Positions 48,012 through 61,129 of a stretch of 64,000 bases of DNA are shown one piece after another. Made by a program: the position numbers and the translations under genes. The stretch spans positions 1,302,001 through 1,366,000 of the forward strand of contig JAFREQ010000021.1 of assembly GCA_025331565.1 (NCBI GenBank), written 5' to 3'. Source of the DNA: Holacanthus passer (taxonomy: Eukaryota > Chordata > Actinopteri > Pomacanthidae). The notes beneath the pieces were generated by a model that ran no database searches, had not been told where the DNA came from, and saw only the letters and a list, made by a program, of their open reading frames with translations. Numbering within the stretch: position 1 is the stretch's first letter; each line of letters begins with the position of its first letter.

Positions 48012-50205
48012 AGTCACAGGTGAGGGTAATCCACTTTCCCCCATTCTCCCAGCTCCGCTTTTCCCCCTGGCAGGTTTGGTTTAAGAGCTCTATTGTGGAG
48101 CTGCTCACAAAAGCTCTCTGTGCTGCTCCGACATTGACTTTCAAATGACCAGCGTCTCACGGGATTAGCACTCAGGGAGTTTGAGTCACGTTGTCTAGAG
48201 ATGGGCAGACAGGAAATTTGTCCATTGTGCATAGTGAATACCAAACAGCTATGACTTGTAGAAGAGAAGTTTGTGCGTTTCATATATAATCAGCATTGTC
48301 AATGTGGAAAAGAAAGATGAGACAGTTTCCACAACTTCAAGATCAATATCGAGCTCACAGACTCGCATTGTGTAACATGACTAACTTTGCCAAACAAAGC
48401 GAGGAATCAGGACTGAGGAGAGTTCGAGTGGATGTGTAGCCTCTTTTCACTCTGTTAGAGTTTACTTAATTATGTATAACTAAATGTCTCCTGCTCCTGA
48501 CCATTTCTTATCCGTTACTTAAAGCAGAGGTTTGACATTTTGGGAAATACCACTGAGTTGAGACGACTGATGCCACTCTCACATCTTAACATCAAATATG
48601 AACATATACTGGAAACAGGGAATCAGTTGGCCAATGGAAACAAAATCCACTAACAGTCACTGATTTAGAGGACAGAAACTGAGGTAGACACAGACAGACA
48701 GACAGCCCTGTTCCTTCTGTGTCCTCTCAGGACAGAGGGGGACAAAATGTCCAGGAACAGAATACCAATTAAGAAGCTAAATAGTGAAAACAGACATGTA
48801 TGGCTGCCTTCAAAATGTGATGGCAGCTCAGATAAGAATGGGCATACACTAGTAAGTAGTGTTCTGAAGTGGAGATGATAGGCCTGTGTTTTGCAGCATT
48901 CAGTAATATAAGGTTTCTCACAGTCTCGTGCTATTAGATATCGCTTTTGTCTCGTCAGCCTTTCGTATGTGTGTGAAACGTGTGTTCTCATCGGCCTGTT
49001 TATATCATCTTTATTAGTTGTCATGTTGCCTAAAACATCAGTAGCCTTAGTTTTAATTCCATTTTCTGACGTCTCTTTGGCTGTCAGATTTTTTTTTTTT
49101 TTGTTCTAAATCAAATTTCTTAAGAAAATAAAATGGCTGGCAAACTAAATTTGCACAAGGGACAGACACAGCATCATGCCACAATCAGAAAAGCTAGATA
49201 TGTTGCCAAGTCTGAAATCTTTCTTGTTTTTAACATGCAGTTCCATTCACACAACCAGAAACCTCCTCGCAAAGACTCACTGATGAGACCTGTAAAACGA
49301 TAGCAAAGAGGTTAGACACTAATGTCCTTCACAGAACAATTCAAGTCACCCAGTAATTGAAGGGGCAAACTGCAGACGATTAGCATCTGAATGGAGCGAA
49401 GGGAATTTTTAAGGGGTAGTCCAAGGAAGATACCAATCTAAGAATGGGTCAGGGGACAGCTAGCGTTACAGCATCTGGTGATGCTGACAATCAGGAGCCG
49501 CGAGCTTCCACCGTGTTATATAACCCCAGCCTGCGATCCAAGAAACCCTGTCAGAGGGAGACAGAGTCTGTGAGCCCTGAGCTTTAAAGTGACACACAAC
49601 CCAAAATCTGTCTTTTGAGAATAAAACATTTACTCCGTCTAGACTTGTCTGTAAAAGGTTTCTCCTTGTTTCTTCATGCAAAATGAGGCATGTGTTTTTG
49701 TTGTGATGGAGTAGGAAAGTCATTCTCGGGGAAAAATCTGAGCTTGAATTTGGAGATTGAAATATATTGTGACTTCTTTCTCATAATAATTTTGAAATCA
49801 TTATTTATTTAATTCTCATACTTGATAACGATCAAAATTCAGTCAAAACGTTGTTTTCTCCAACAGTGGCTCAGATTCTCTGTTGATAAACTGAACTGTC
49901 TCATTTTTAATGTGTAGTTATAATTTAAAGGACGTTTCTACATGAAGGGAAGTTTAGTCATCGGAGTAACATTGGGTTCATCATACTCCACGCAGGATTC
50001 ACTAGTTTTGAAATACTTGTTATGTTCAGTTTTAACCAAAGGCTTTACGTTTGAGTGTATTATAATTACACTTATGCACCATCCTCTGTCTGTTCATCAC
50101 AAGAGAGCAGCAAAACCTTTTCGTCCATACACTATGTTGCTTATTTGTATTTATTATTGATAAGGAATGAGTTTGGCAGAATTGCTGCTTTTCAAAAGAT
50201 TTCTT
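48012..50205. other. Intergenic region upstream of tectb
   Basis: About 2.2 kb between the tectb promoter and the 3' end of the dickkopf-like gene. Short reading frames here lack splice context or recognisable motifs. No repeat family was recognised. Confidence 0.45.
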
Positions 50206-50211
50206 TTTATT
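50206..50211 (-). terminator. Candidate polyadenylation signal of the dickkopf-like gene
   Basis: TTTATT on the plus strand (AATAAA on the minus strand), about 255 nt after the TGA stop. Position is plausible; not otherwise supported. Confidence 0.4.
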
Positions 50212-50463
50212 TAAATTGAAGAAGAACAGACATCAAAAGATATAATCAAAAGATCACTAAATGCAATAAGGAAGATACTATATGAGACACTGTTGAGCCC
50301 AGCTACATACATACAGTAGTGCTTTTGTCAAAATGTACAAAATGAAATAAAGAAACATCCTTGTAGTAAGACTCTAATAATACAACACACATTTGGAAAA
50401 TTTTTATATACAATTGTATAACACATATTTAAATAATAAATAGCTTTAATGTTGAGGCTGGCA

Positions 50464-52014
50464 TCAAGGTTTTGGCACTTGGCAGGTCCAGCTTGTTCGT
50501 TCTGGCTGGTAAATAAAAGCTCTCCTGAAAGACAAATAAAATTATGTTAGACCACATGAATCATGGTATTTATTATAAAAACTAACAAATACATTCAATA
50601 TTCTGAAGCACATTTTAAAAACATGTTACTGAGATCTTATCCTGTCGAGTGAACAGAGAACCAGAAACCAAACAGGTTTTGAGTGTCAGTTAGTTTAGTT
50701 TGATCAAACAGAACCATGACCACTTGACCAAGGACTCTGATTACCCCTCATCCACATCGCGTTTGTTAGCATAACCCTGTATACAAAAAACAACCACATA
50801 GTTAACTGTTTTACACAAACAGGAAATGATATGATCCATGTGCCAATTCACATCAAATAAAACTGCGACTTTGGAAAGTCACTGCCAATTTAACTTCACA
50901 AATGGACATCAAAATGTTTTTCCAAGGACGTAATTGCTATTCTTTGGCTTTCTGAGCTGTTTTACCAACATCCATACTTTGTTTTAGTTTTTTCCAGCTG
51001 TGAGTAACGCCTCCATTTCCTTTGTGCAATGCATTGTGGGACAATAGTGAACATGAAGAGCATGCTCTAAAAATCAAGAGTTTTCTTTAATATTCACGTT
51101 GACAGTTTTGAGAACGCTTTGCCAAGATGAGAACCTGCTTCACCTGATATTGAACATAACTGGTGCAAATTCCCAAACAAATTTACAATTCAATAAAATG
51201 CTAGAGAAGTGTTTACACGTCTGGGATCTGTTTGCTGTACTCACTCTCTCTGGTGTGATGCACCGTTTTCACGACACAGCAGCCCCTCATCACATGGACA
51301 AATCTGGTTTATGCTGAACGCCAGGCCGCCATCAGGAACGTAGCAGCTCTCGCCGCGGATCAGACGTCTCTTGCACACCTGTTCACCGTGGTGCCGGGCG
51401 CAGCACATGGACGCCCCACAATCCCTGTCGACTTTACATCTGGCCCCTGGATGAAGGAGACACCGGTTACTTCAGGCCATGTTGTGCTGATCCTCCAAGC
51501 TGACTTTAAATACATGAGGTTTCCTGTGTTTAAAGTCTCTTACCCTCTTGTCCATTGGGGATGCTGCGGTGGCACTTTCCAAACATGCAGCTGAGCCCGC
51601 GGACACACTGGGCATCCCTCCGACAGTAGTGGCCCTCCCCTCGTAGAGGAACACAAAGACCAAAGTGTCGGTCACAGGAGAAACCCCGACCACAGGCCCT
51701 GTCGTGGTCGCACACAGCCTGGCAAAAAAGAGGGATGAATGTTAGAACAATATTAAGACTTTCATTAAAACTTTGCCCAAGATTTATGCAATGTCTAAAT
51801 TGTCTTGTGCAAAAATGAAGAGAAGCATCATATTCCTGCACAGTATCCTCCAGTATCTTACCGTCATTGCTTTGGCTCCAGGGGCGCTGTCTCTAAGTGC
51901 CTTTGCTCCTTCTTTGGGGGGGCTGTGAGGCATGTTGAGCATCCAGGCCCAGATACGAGCTTCAGCCCAGGAGAAGCAGAGACACAGGCAGAGCATCCAC
52001 AGATTCCCCAACAT
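50464..52014 (-). CDS. Dickkopf-family (DKK3-like) secreted cysteine-rich protein, 4 coding exons, 196 aa
   Basis: Probably a secreted Wnt-pathway-type modulator; function is inferred from fold only. Exons (minus strand): 52014-51862, 51718-51544, 51446-51245, 50524-50464 (591 nt, phases 0-1-2, stop TGA). Signal peptide is about residues 1-19, followed by a short basic linker. The N-terminal cysteine domain has C54, C60, C66, C73, C83, C89, C95 and C100. The C-terminal colipase-fold domain has C113, C119, C124, C125, C134, C144, C159, C161, C167 and C191, the ten-cysteine spacing of dickkopf domain 2 (KVDRDCGASMCCARHHGEQV; CPCDEGLLC). Exon 3 meets an in-frame TGA inside its donor, so the real C-terminus needs the 61-nt last exon (RAFIYQPERTSWTCQVPKP), which supplies the tenth cysteine. 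Domain 1 lacks two cysteines usual in DKK1-3. Which paralogue it is remains open, so no symbol is given. Confidence 0.88.
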
Positions 52015-52221
52015 TTCCAAAAAAACAAATGAATAAAAATAAGAGCAAGAGAAACTGAAAACGATTAAGTCGAGACTGGGCGACTCAAAGAGGAAGAAAA
52101 AATGAGTCACTGGTTTATGACTTCAGAACAAATAAAAATCCAAATCTTGAAAGTGCCAGTAGATGAGAGAGTCAGGACTGCAGGGATCCATGCAGTGACA
52201 GTGGCTGCCTCCTCTTCCAGA

Positions 52222-52229
52222 CTTTTATA
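52222..52229 (-). promoter_or_regulatory. TATA box of the dickkopf-like gene
   Basis: The minus strand reads TATAAAAG about 210 nt before the start codon. It would give a start site near 52195 and an unspliced leader of about 180 nt. No acceptor is needed before the ATG. Confidence 0.6.
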
Positions 52230-54746
52230 GGTCAACAGGGCCTGACGTCCCCCCACCAGGCTGTTTGTCCAAGCAACAGGGTAGGAGGAGACAATTAGTT
52301 GTTAATGGATTAACTAAATTGCCCGGGTCACCCCCCACGGCCAGAAAATAGTGGCAAAATGACCAGTCGTGGAGCGGGGAGAAAGAGGGGAGATGGGGCC
52401 GGGAGGGGACGGATGGACGTGATGGGCTGACAACAGCTTCACACAATGGAGCCGAGACGAGCACCACCTCCGTGTGGTTATCTCTGCCAGACAAACAAAT
52501 GAGGAGGACAAAGGCAGACAAATGCATGACATGTTTCACTACTCACTGACTGACAGGTAAAGCCACTACGGGTCCTGGCCCCCAAACACTGGGCACACCC
52601 TCCTGGCCCCGACCTCGGCTGCCCCGTTGCCCCCTACCCTATCCCACTTCAGACCCCACGCTGAGAGCAATTTGCAGAAGTGCACCCTGCAGACGACCCC
52701 ATGATCTCATTAAATGTAATTACCATCAGCCATTAGTCCTCCGGGGGAGAAGGGGAGTGAGTGGAGGGGAGACAAGTTGCTCGAGGGAAGCAAACTGATT
52801 CATTTTTGCACATTTTTTTCAACACATCTTTTTTCTTCTTAGTTGCCAAAAAAGAATCAGACCACAAATCATAACAACTATAAATCACTGTTGAGAAGAA
52901 AGAGTAATAACTTCATGTTCTCAAATTTTCACATTTTCAGACTTTGCACTCCAAGATTGGGTTGATTGTTTGAAGTAAACAGTTCGGTAATATGTTATTT
53001 GTGTTGGTATAAAGAACATATTGTTCTGCTTCAGACTGCTTTTACCTTGGACTCAAAGTAAAAGTTCTTTCTCATCTTGCAAGCTTGACAATAACAACAT
53101 GTTTGTCTTTCATTCAGGAGAGGTTTCTTATACAATGTGTATAACCTGCTTTCTGTCTGAATTTCATCGGTCGTATAGCTCAGCTTTTTCTCACAAGTAG
53201 CATCTTCTCCACAGCTTCAACCTTAAAATGTTCGAACCGAAAATGAGTTTGAACTTTTAACAGACACCAAAAAGGTTTTCAACACCATGAGACAGGATTT
53301 TACAGGATTTATTGTAGTCTGGAATTCATCACAGGAGCAATCATTCTACCACTGCATTATGAAAAAATTACCAGGAATGTGCATTTCAGCATATCTGATT
53401 GTCCAACTCAGCATATTGTGAGACTACGTTATATTGTGTTGCAGCAAAGGTTCCACTTTTTGGCTGAAAACTGACAAAGAGACAATAATTGTGTTCATAT
53501 TTCTGTCTGATCTTTCACTCTGATTGAGGGAAATACAACCACTTCTGCATTCTCTGTGACAGAATCCTCAAAGTTGCACAGTTGTTTTTTTTTTTCCCAT
53601 AAGGTTGCGAAGACATCAACAGAATTTGTTGGTATGAAACAAAAACATGAGTGAAGTGCAACTTGTAGCATCCAATGCCCACAACATGTTGTCTCCTATT
53701 GTCACTCCAAGGCTGCAGCTCTATACTTGGTGTCATTCAGCCTCCAGGCTACCATTAGACTGGATACCTGGCACATTGGTCTTTATAGTAACTGTCCTCA
53801 CACTGGAGATGTGATGAGTCTTATGATCTCTCCAACTAAGACTGCACAATGTAGACAAACCATATTGTCAGTAATCATAACTTCTGTGTTGACTCAATAG
53901 CTTTGCCCAACATCAGCATTCATTGTTTCATTAGCATTCAGTGTTTTCTCTCGGACTTAGATGCCTGGATAATTGTTAGTAATTTACATATTCTTAGTGG
54001 CAGACAGAACAGATTGGTTACGCAGATATCTCAGCTCCAGGTAGTTAAGTCCTTATCAAAACAGGCTAACACAGACTAATGACGTAATTGGCGGTCAATT
54101 AGTTGGTACAATGGCTGCAACCGGATCAATTACCAATATGTAAATAAGTATTGTATCGTGATTATGCAACCACGTGATTCTGATTCATGTGTATTGGGCA
54201 CTTGGTGATACAGGGTATATTAATGAATGACGGGAAAAGTTTTGGGAAGTGAAAATGCACTTACGTCAAATTTATGTCGTCTGAGTCACAGTTTCGATGT
54301 TTGCAGATTCCTCGTCGGTCAGACTGCAAGTATTTGGCAACTCAAACTATGTGTTGTAACTAGCAAGCATAAGAATTACAACACACACTCCCATTCCCTT
54401 TTCTTATCATGCTCCTCCAAACACATATTCTTGTTCTACATCTGTACTTACGGCAAGAAATCCCCCTTTTTATTTACCCAATGCCAACAGCAGATAACTG
54501 TCTCCAAACACTCCTCAACATGCTCCCCCAGTGTTAATGACTCTGCTAATGACGTTCGTAATGAATGTGCTCACTGTCACAATCAACACTGCTGTGGGTC
54601 CTGCAATTAGGGACTAACAAAAACAACGGGCAGGGTGAGGTTTGTCCATTGTAATGGACCTTGACCCCCCCACAGGGAGCTCTGAATGGTGGAGGGCACA
54701 GAGGAGTTTGCCTTCCCATCGCCAAAAAAACATGTTCAGTGCAGGA

Positions 54747-54794
54747 ATGGATGGATGATTGGATGGATGATTGGATGGATGATTGGATGGATGA
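54747..54794 (+). repeat. (GGATGATT)-type tandem repeat
   Basis: Higher-order array of ATGG and ATTGG tetramer/pentamer units, about three copies of ATGGATGATTGG. Confidence 0.9.
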
Positions 54795-55729
54795 GTGAAT
54801 GTGTATTCAGGGCATTGGACAACAATGAGGTCAATGTTTCTTCAGGATTCAAAATGTAGTTTCAGCTTTGGTCAAAAAGTCAAGGTGGTGTTTTTCTGAG
54901 ATAGAAGTTCTCAAGCTAATGAATAATTACAGTCAAGGGAGGGCAAAAAGATTATAAGCATGTACTGTTATGTTGATTTAACTGTTAGTTCTTCTGTCGT
55001 GTTTTATTCAAGAAGAAGCAACTGCACACAGAAAGTGGTGAGTAGATGTCGTACGAGTGAAGTTTGGTTTGTCAGAGGTCACTTGAGGATGTTCAGTGGT
55101 TACGAGAGAGATAGAAAAGAAAACTTTACAATTTATGAGATATAGACACATACTCAGCTGTAATCACTTTGTAATGCTTTTGTTATAATAGAAGGCTAAA
55201 GTATCAAACAGGATAATATTAAACATGATGTAGTTCTGAATATGGATGAAGAGGATTAAGGGGGCTAATACGCTGAACTGCTTGTCAGATGATCAAATAG
55301 CTTCAGGCGACAGATTGGTGGGACTGTGTTCGACCATTTCTGTAACTTTCCGAACCAGACGATCCAACATTCACACTCACTTCACACCAGGATTGGCCAG
55401 CTGTGAAGAGGCGAGGAAGAAGCCAGGGCTCGAACTTCTTTTTTCATTCATTCATTTTTCACAAGAACAACCTGCCCAGGACAACAGCAGACAGAGTTAC
55501 CAACTAGCTGGGTGAACATAGTGGAGCCAGATGTTTTTCTCAGGAGTTGTTAGAGACCAAACCAGAGTTAAATGGAGAGGGTTTATTGGACTCACATTCC
55601 AACTCCAAATGAATGATAATGTTGCTCCATGAATGCTGGATGTCAGTGTTGTGTTTACAGCTTGTTCCACTGCCACTACAGTCCTCACTGCTGCCCGGCT
55701 GTCGTGGTGAAGGTAAACCTAAAGATGGT

Positions 55730-56030
55730 TGTCATTCTCATGCTAACATTCTCACAATGACAATGTTGACATGCTAATGGGGGTTTAGTTAGTTTAGCGT
55801 GGAAAAATGTGCTAATTAGCACTAAACACAAAGAATAGAGAAGAAAAGATGGAAATGTCACATTCCTTTTGCAAATATTCAGTCATAATCATAATCATAA
55901 TGAATATACGGAAATTTTGAGCTGACAATGGCGCCACATGAACATTCAAGAGATCATCAAAATTATTACAATTCATCCTGAGGGGAAAATGAAGGCCTCT
56001 ACAAAATTAATGGCAATTTATTAGATGTCA
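55730..56030 (+). repeat. Common fish dispersed repeat, copy in the 52-61 kb interval
   Basis: GCTAATTAGCACTAAACACA, a TGTCA...TTTTGCAAATATTCAGTCAT block and CAATTCATCCTGAGGGGAAA follow the same order as 62515-62800. Diverged. Confidence 0.6.
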
Positions 56031-56199
56031 AAACATTTAACTCCAGGCCAAAAAAGTGTCCCAACCCGCCAACCCAAAGACAAAGATTGCCACAGAGCAG
56101 TGCAGATATTCATTTTAATACATCAAATGTAAAGTTCGGGAATCCACCAAGCACTTCTGACAGAGTACACTGACTTCCTTCACAGACCTGGTGTCACAA

Positions 56200-56570
56200 T
56201 CTACTCCCCAGTTCCCCTTTTCCACCGCCGTCTCATCCCCCCGCCCTCCACATCGCTCTCAGCCCCCGATCACTTCTCCCAGACCTGCCATCCTCTAGCT
56301 CTCCACCAGATGTCCTCCGACTTTCCCTCCCTTCCTCATCACCTGAGCGTCCCCCTCTCCCCACCTGCACCTCATTCCCTAACCAGCCTACTGTTAAGTA
56401 ACCATGCCTTCTATTTCCAGTCTGTGTGTGTTCTGTTTTTGACTTTCTGTCTGTTGGACTGACTCTCTTGCCGTCTGTGTTTTGGGCCCCACCTCTGTTG
56501 CCCAGCTCATACCAGCCTCGACAGCTAGGACGTCCAAGCGCACGAACACAGTGTTCCAGCGTTTGCTTCC
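56200..56570 (+). repeat. C-rich segment, possibly a decayed LTR-element end
   Basis: A compositionally distinct C/T-rich 370 bp in AT-rich surroundings (for example CACCTGCACCTCATTCCCTA; GTTTTGGGCCCCACCTCTGT). The layout recalls LTR or 3' regions of fish Gypsy elements, but I see no TG...CA ends or target duplication. Confidence 0.3.
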
Positions 56571-57813
56571 AGCCTTAAGTCTAAACTGAAGTCACATTTT
56601 AAAACGAGGTGCTGGAAATGCCTCAGAGCCATTTCTCAGTGTTAGTGGGCAGACATTCCACAGACGGGGCTGAGGCATTATCTCACTCCTCGTGAAGTGA
56701 AGTGAGGGGTGAAATGAAGCCAGTTAAGTTAACACAAACAAAACATTAACATTACAAATTGAATGTCATACACTAAAATCTAAAAAACTGTGCTTACATT
56801 TTACTTTAAAGTAAAGCTTATTCCTGATTGTTAAATGGAGTAGAGACTCACATGTATGGTTTTAGGACAAATCAAACATCCTTATATTATACATGTGTTC
56901 ATATATTTTGTTTTCGATAATTGTAAAGCCTTATTTATATTTCACAGTCAACTAGTGACACTTAATGTTATCCCCCATTTTGGATGTATGAGCAATAAAT
57001 GAGCACATAGTAAACATTGTAAGCAGATACAAGGACAGTTTTATGCATTAATAAAGTATTTGTCTACAATTATGACTCCTATGAAGTATCAATAACTTGT
57101 GTATAAGTTAATGAATACTTAATAACGCAGTATAACATTGCTGTAATCATATAATGCCATTTAATTACACACCTGAACAACCCACAGTATTTTCCTGAAT
57201 CATAACCGTTTATACAAATTACATGTACAAATCATTCACATGTGAGTTTACAAGATCTGTTGTTTACTCATTAAGACATTGTAATATATGATTACAATGA
57301 TGTTATCAATCATCCTTAATTGTTTATACACCAGTTATCAAGGCTTCATATGAGTAATAATTGTTCACATTAACGATAAATATAGCTACCAAAAACAATC
57401 CATGGTATGTCTTCGTGTTAAGCAAACCGGCGGTGTGAATTCAAGACGATAATTATTGAGTAAAATTACCAAAAAAGGACCATTACAACCAGTTTAAAAA
57501 ACAATTTTAAAAGCTAGACTAGACTGTCAGCTGGGTTTCACATTTACTGAAGTCAGTTAATGTAACTGTGAACAGCTCCCATATTGCACCTGTCTGGAAG
57601 GATGAAGTAATGTCTACTCGTGCCAATAATGGTGTATTATCTTTATTGTTGGTGAAACAGATGTTAATTGTAAGGTAATGTTAATGACACCTATGTTTAT
57701 CGTCACTCATTGCTGTTTTAGAGAACTAAAGATTTGGCAGATACCTTAAAGCTTTTTCTTTTAAAAAATCTGGTGAAACTGTTTCTCTGCAGCGTTTTAA
57801 AGCAGAAACCAGT

Positions 57814-57838
57814 AAAAAAAAAAAAAAAAAAAAAAAAA
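57814..57838 (+). repeat. Run of 25 adenines
   Basis: A homopolymer that could be the tail of a retroposed sequence. The DNA before it is not a recognised element. Confidence 0.9.
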
Positions 57839-58285
57839 GCGAAGGGATGACTTACAACACAGGTCTTGAATTTGATTCAGTCTGGATTGGACAAGTACAC
57901 TCTGTGCCTAACATTCACCAGGAAACCACTATACATAATGGCAGTAACCCGTCTGACTGGCTCAAAACCAACTCCACATCTGCCGTTTACGATTATTTAG
58001 ACACGGTGGTAGTAATCAAAGACACATATTGACAAGGACTTATTAAGATAAAATTAATTAGAATGAAATGTCTTCATTGTTTCGGGTCCGCAGACAAAAA
58101 TACACTTACCTCATCATTAAATACAACCTCAAATAAAACAAACCTGTCCTCAGATGTTTGACCTCCATTTGTGCTCAAGGTTTTAAATAATGTTCTCTAT
58201 AAGCTGTTTCCAATTGGAACGAGACAGAAGAGTGTGACTCCCTCTATAATGGGAAACAGCCCTGTGTCTTCTTTGTGCCAGGTTT

Positions 58286-58305
58286 AAAAAAAAAAAAAAA
58301 AAAAA
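58286..58305 (+). repeat. Run of 20 adenines followed by G5
   Basis: A second long A run within 500 bp of the first. No target-site duplication was recognised. Confidence 0.9.
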
Positions 58306-60689
58306 GGGGGACTGAAGAAGGGGGCAAGAGGAGAATCTGGAGCAGGGGTCACTGGTGACCAACCGATGAGCCCATTCCCCATTATTGTCATTTTAGAATC
58401 ACAGAAATCAGCCTGACAAGAAAACAAGCTCTGGAGTAGAGGACACACTTTTTTGGCTCCTGTGCGACGGGGGAACTCCCTGGTACTTGTAGCTGTCCTG
58501 GATGTTTGTTATGTAGCCTTTTGGCAGCCTCGACCCCAGAGGATTTGTATTATTCCCCTCTTTGACTTCATTTGACTTTATTTTTCCAGTGTAGATGAAT
58601 CAGCAATGACATCTTGGGTAATGAACTCTATTGTTGTTTTCCCAAATCTCTTTATCTGGGGCTTGTTCTAACGACATGTGGGTGACACATTTAGGGACGC
58701 ACCGACATTGTTTGTCGTAGCATGGCCTCCTGAACAACTTCTGCCCGCGTTGGCATGAGGTTTTACAGGTGTCTGAACTCCAGCGGACAATCATTTGGCG
58801 TTTTGATGACAGTGGAGGAGAGAGCTGACTCATGGCTCCAAAATCTCCCATAAGTGTTTAATTGTTTTTTATTAGTAGTATTTTCATGCTCAAACCTCTC
58901 AGTGACCCGATGGAGGGATCAGCATTTGTTACTGTGTGTTTTTCCACTCATTTATTCAAGTTTTTCCTTTAATTTTTCATCCATCTACTTGTATGTTTAA
59001 ATGACAGCAGGATGTCATTCAAAAATATGGGCAGATGGTTCTCTCTCTTTGCACAATGTGAAGTTTGGTTAATAAAATAAAGTAAATATTCCATAATATT
59101 AATAACTCATAGATAAACATTTCTATTTGCTTGAGCTAAAAATGTTGTATGTTTTTCCCCCAATTTATTACCTTGCTTATTTAGGTGCATCCAAGCATAC
59201 AGACAAGGAAATCCTATTCAAATTAAAACCATTAAAGCTTCTTACTGGATTAAAAATAGATGTATGCCCCAGTTTTGTGATGGTAACCAACAACACCACA
59301 AAATTGATTCTTTACATCGTTCACAGCTCCGTTTCAGAACTTCAACACTGAGTTAGGAAGAATTTGGCAAAGCTGTTGGATGCTGAAACAAAATCAGTGA
59401 ACGCTCTTTTAATGGAGTTCTCACATCAATCAGCAAACGAAACAGTCTGGAAAGTAGTGGGCGGGAAAAGTCTAGTCATTTGGAACAATTTTACCGGACT
59501 CGTAAAAACTGTTTCGCTTCCCCACACTGAAGTAATTGTGTTTGTGTATTAAAACGTTGGAAAGTGAACATTATGCAAGTTTATGAGGAATCACAAAACG
59601 GAACCTATTTTGGCCTGTGTGTGTTGGATTATGTCCAATCAGAACCAGCAGATCATCTCCATCAAACGGTTGTTTTCCAACTGATCACAAATGCACTCGT
59701 TTATTGGATCTGTCAAGTCTGCAACTTGGTCCTTTCATTTTCAAGCTGAACTCATTTGACCTTTACCCAAGTTACCTCAGCTTTTAAATGTGATTTATTG
59801 AATAAAACTGACTTTATGGTATCAGATTTGGGTTTTTTGTTCCTTAATTTGCAGTTTCCTTCATTCAGCTTCACGATATATAATCATACATCCAAACAAA
59901 TTGTGTTCACCTTTTCAAACCAATTTGAAAGCTGTTGGGTGAGTTTAAGGGTTATTTACATGCATGCATAATACTGGGCCCCTTTGTGGCCCCTCATTTA
60001 GAGAAATCCTAGATCCACCCCTGGATTTAGCTATTTGCATATTCATTTTAGTCAGCTTCTACCACAGCTCCTCCTTTTTGATCATAAGATCACATCAACA
60101 CAAGAAAAGTACAGTTAACTATGAGCCTGACAATGGTCATGTTCAGAGGATAAGTTCATTTTCTATAGAAAGCTTGTCATGTTTATAAAGAAAAGCATGT
60201 ATGTATGGCTCTACTTCACTATCCTTCCTTCTTTTCAAACAACAAAATCTAGTCAGAACACCAGCTTCCTTCAAGCACATGTCAAGAAGTTGAGATATTC
60301 AAATATCTTCTATCTCCAGTTAATTCATTTTATCTGAACAGGAACAACTCTACAGCAAGTTTGAAAGAAGTTAAACATTTTTCACACTCTTTAATGAGCT
60401 CTAAAAAATACACCCTGACCACCCAACAACAGGAAAGAAGAAAAACTTGCAAACAAATTGAATTAATCCATGTAATATTTCTTGAAACCAAAAGAGGAAA
60501 CTTTTCCATTTAACAATACCACATTTGTTTTGGTTCAACATGCTTCCACATGGGGGAGACATGCTCCTCCCAACTCCAACCCCCCTTTTTTTTGGTTGAG
60601 AAGGAAAGAAAAAAAAATGTAGAAATACATAAATATTTCCTCTTTGTGGAAGTCTTACAAAAATCCAGAGCTCTGTGAGAGAAACAGAC

Positions 60690-61129
60690 AGACAAACACA
60701 AAGAAAGAGTCAGACAGAGGGAGAGAGACAGACAGAGGAGGGAGTGAACAGTTATTTCCAGGAGTACAAAATAATGAGATTGGATTAAAGGTAGAGCAAA
60801 GAGAAAACACCTCAGTCTGAAACACTTCAGCTGTTTGTCAACTCTTTTCCTGCTATGGCTCCGTCATCCCTGAAGTTACTCTGAGGGCCAAACGAGGACG
60901 TAAAGCAGGGAAGAGAGACAGACAGAGGAGGGAGAAAAGCAGTAAACCTTGGCTGAGGTGAGGATAGAGCAGTTGTGTGGGAGAACAGAGGCGAAGAGAG
61001 AGCGACGCAAGGCGGGGGAGTGGAGGAGTGAGGCGCCCCGTTCTTCCAGCGAAGTGAGAGGGGAAAGAGAAGAAGAAGAAGAGAGGAACGATAAAGAGTC
61101 GGGGAAGGAGGGAGAAGAGTCGGCTGGAC
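60690..61129 (+). promoter_or_regulatory. Purine-rich leader/promoter of the 61130 exon
   Basis: A strongly G/A-biased plus strand with clustered CpGs around 60960-61060 (for example GCGACGCAAGGCGGGGGAG) leads directly into the signal-peptide exon. Long runs of GAGA and GGAG dominate. No TATA box was noticed. Role inferred from position and composition. Confidence 0.45.

Larger units (their letters stand above)
52230..60689. other. Gene-poor interval between the dickkopf-like gene and the 61130 gene
   Basis: About 8.5 kb without a supported exon. It holds one GGAT tandem repeat, two long A runs, a common dispersed repeat and a C-rich segment. Open frames are short and unsupported. Regulatory elements of the flanking genes are likely here but cannot be recognised by eye. 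Confidence 0.5.

Noticed and set aside
51241..51247. In-frame TGA at the end of dickkopf-like exon 3 as the true stop
   Set aside because: It would remove the tenth cysteine of the colipase fold. The TGA overlaps a consensus donor, and a matching exon follows at 50524.
54227..54610. 127-aa open frame
   Set aside because: No start context, signal, domain or splice support. It ends in a Cys/His-rich stretch by chance.
58600..58851. Minus-strand frame with a cysteine-rich stretch (TCKTSCQRGQKLFRRPCYDK)
   Set aside because: Looks like a small disulfide-rich peptide at first, but there is no signal peptide, no clear acceptor or donor, and the spacing fits no family I know.
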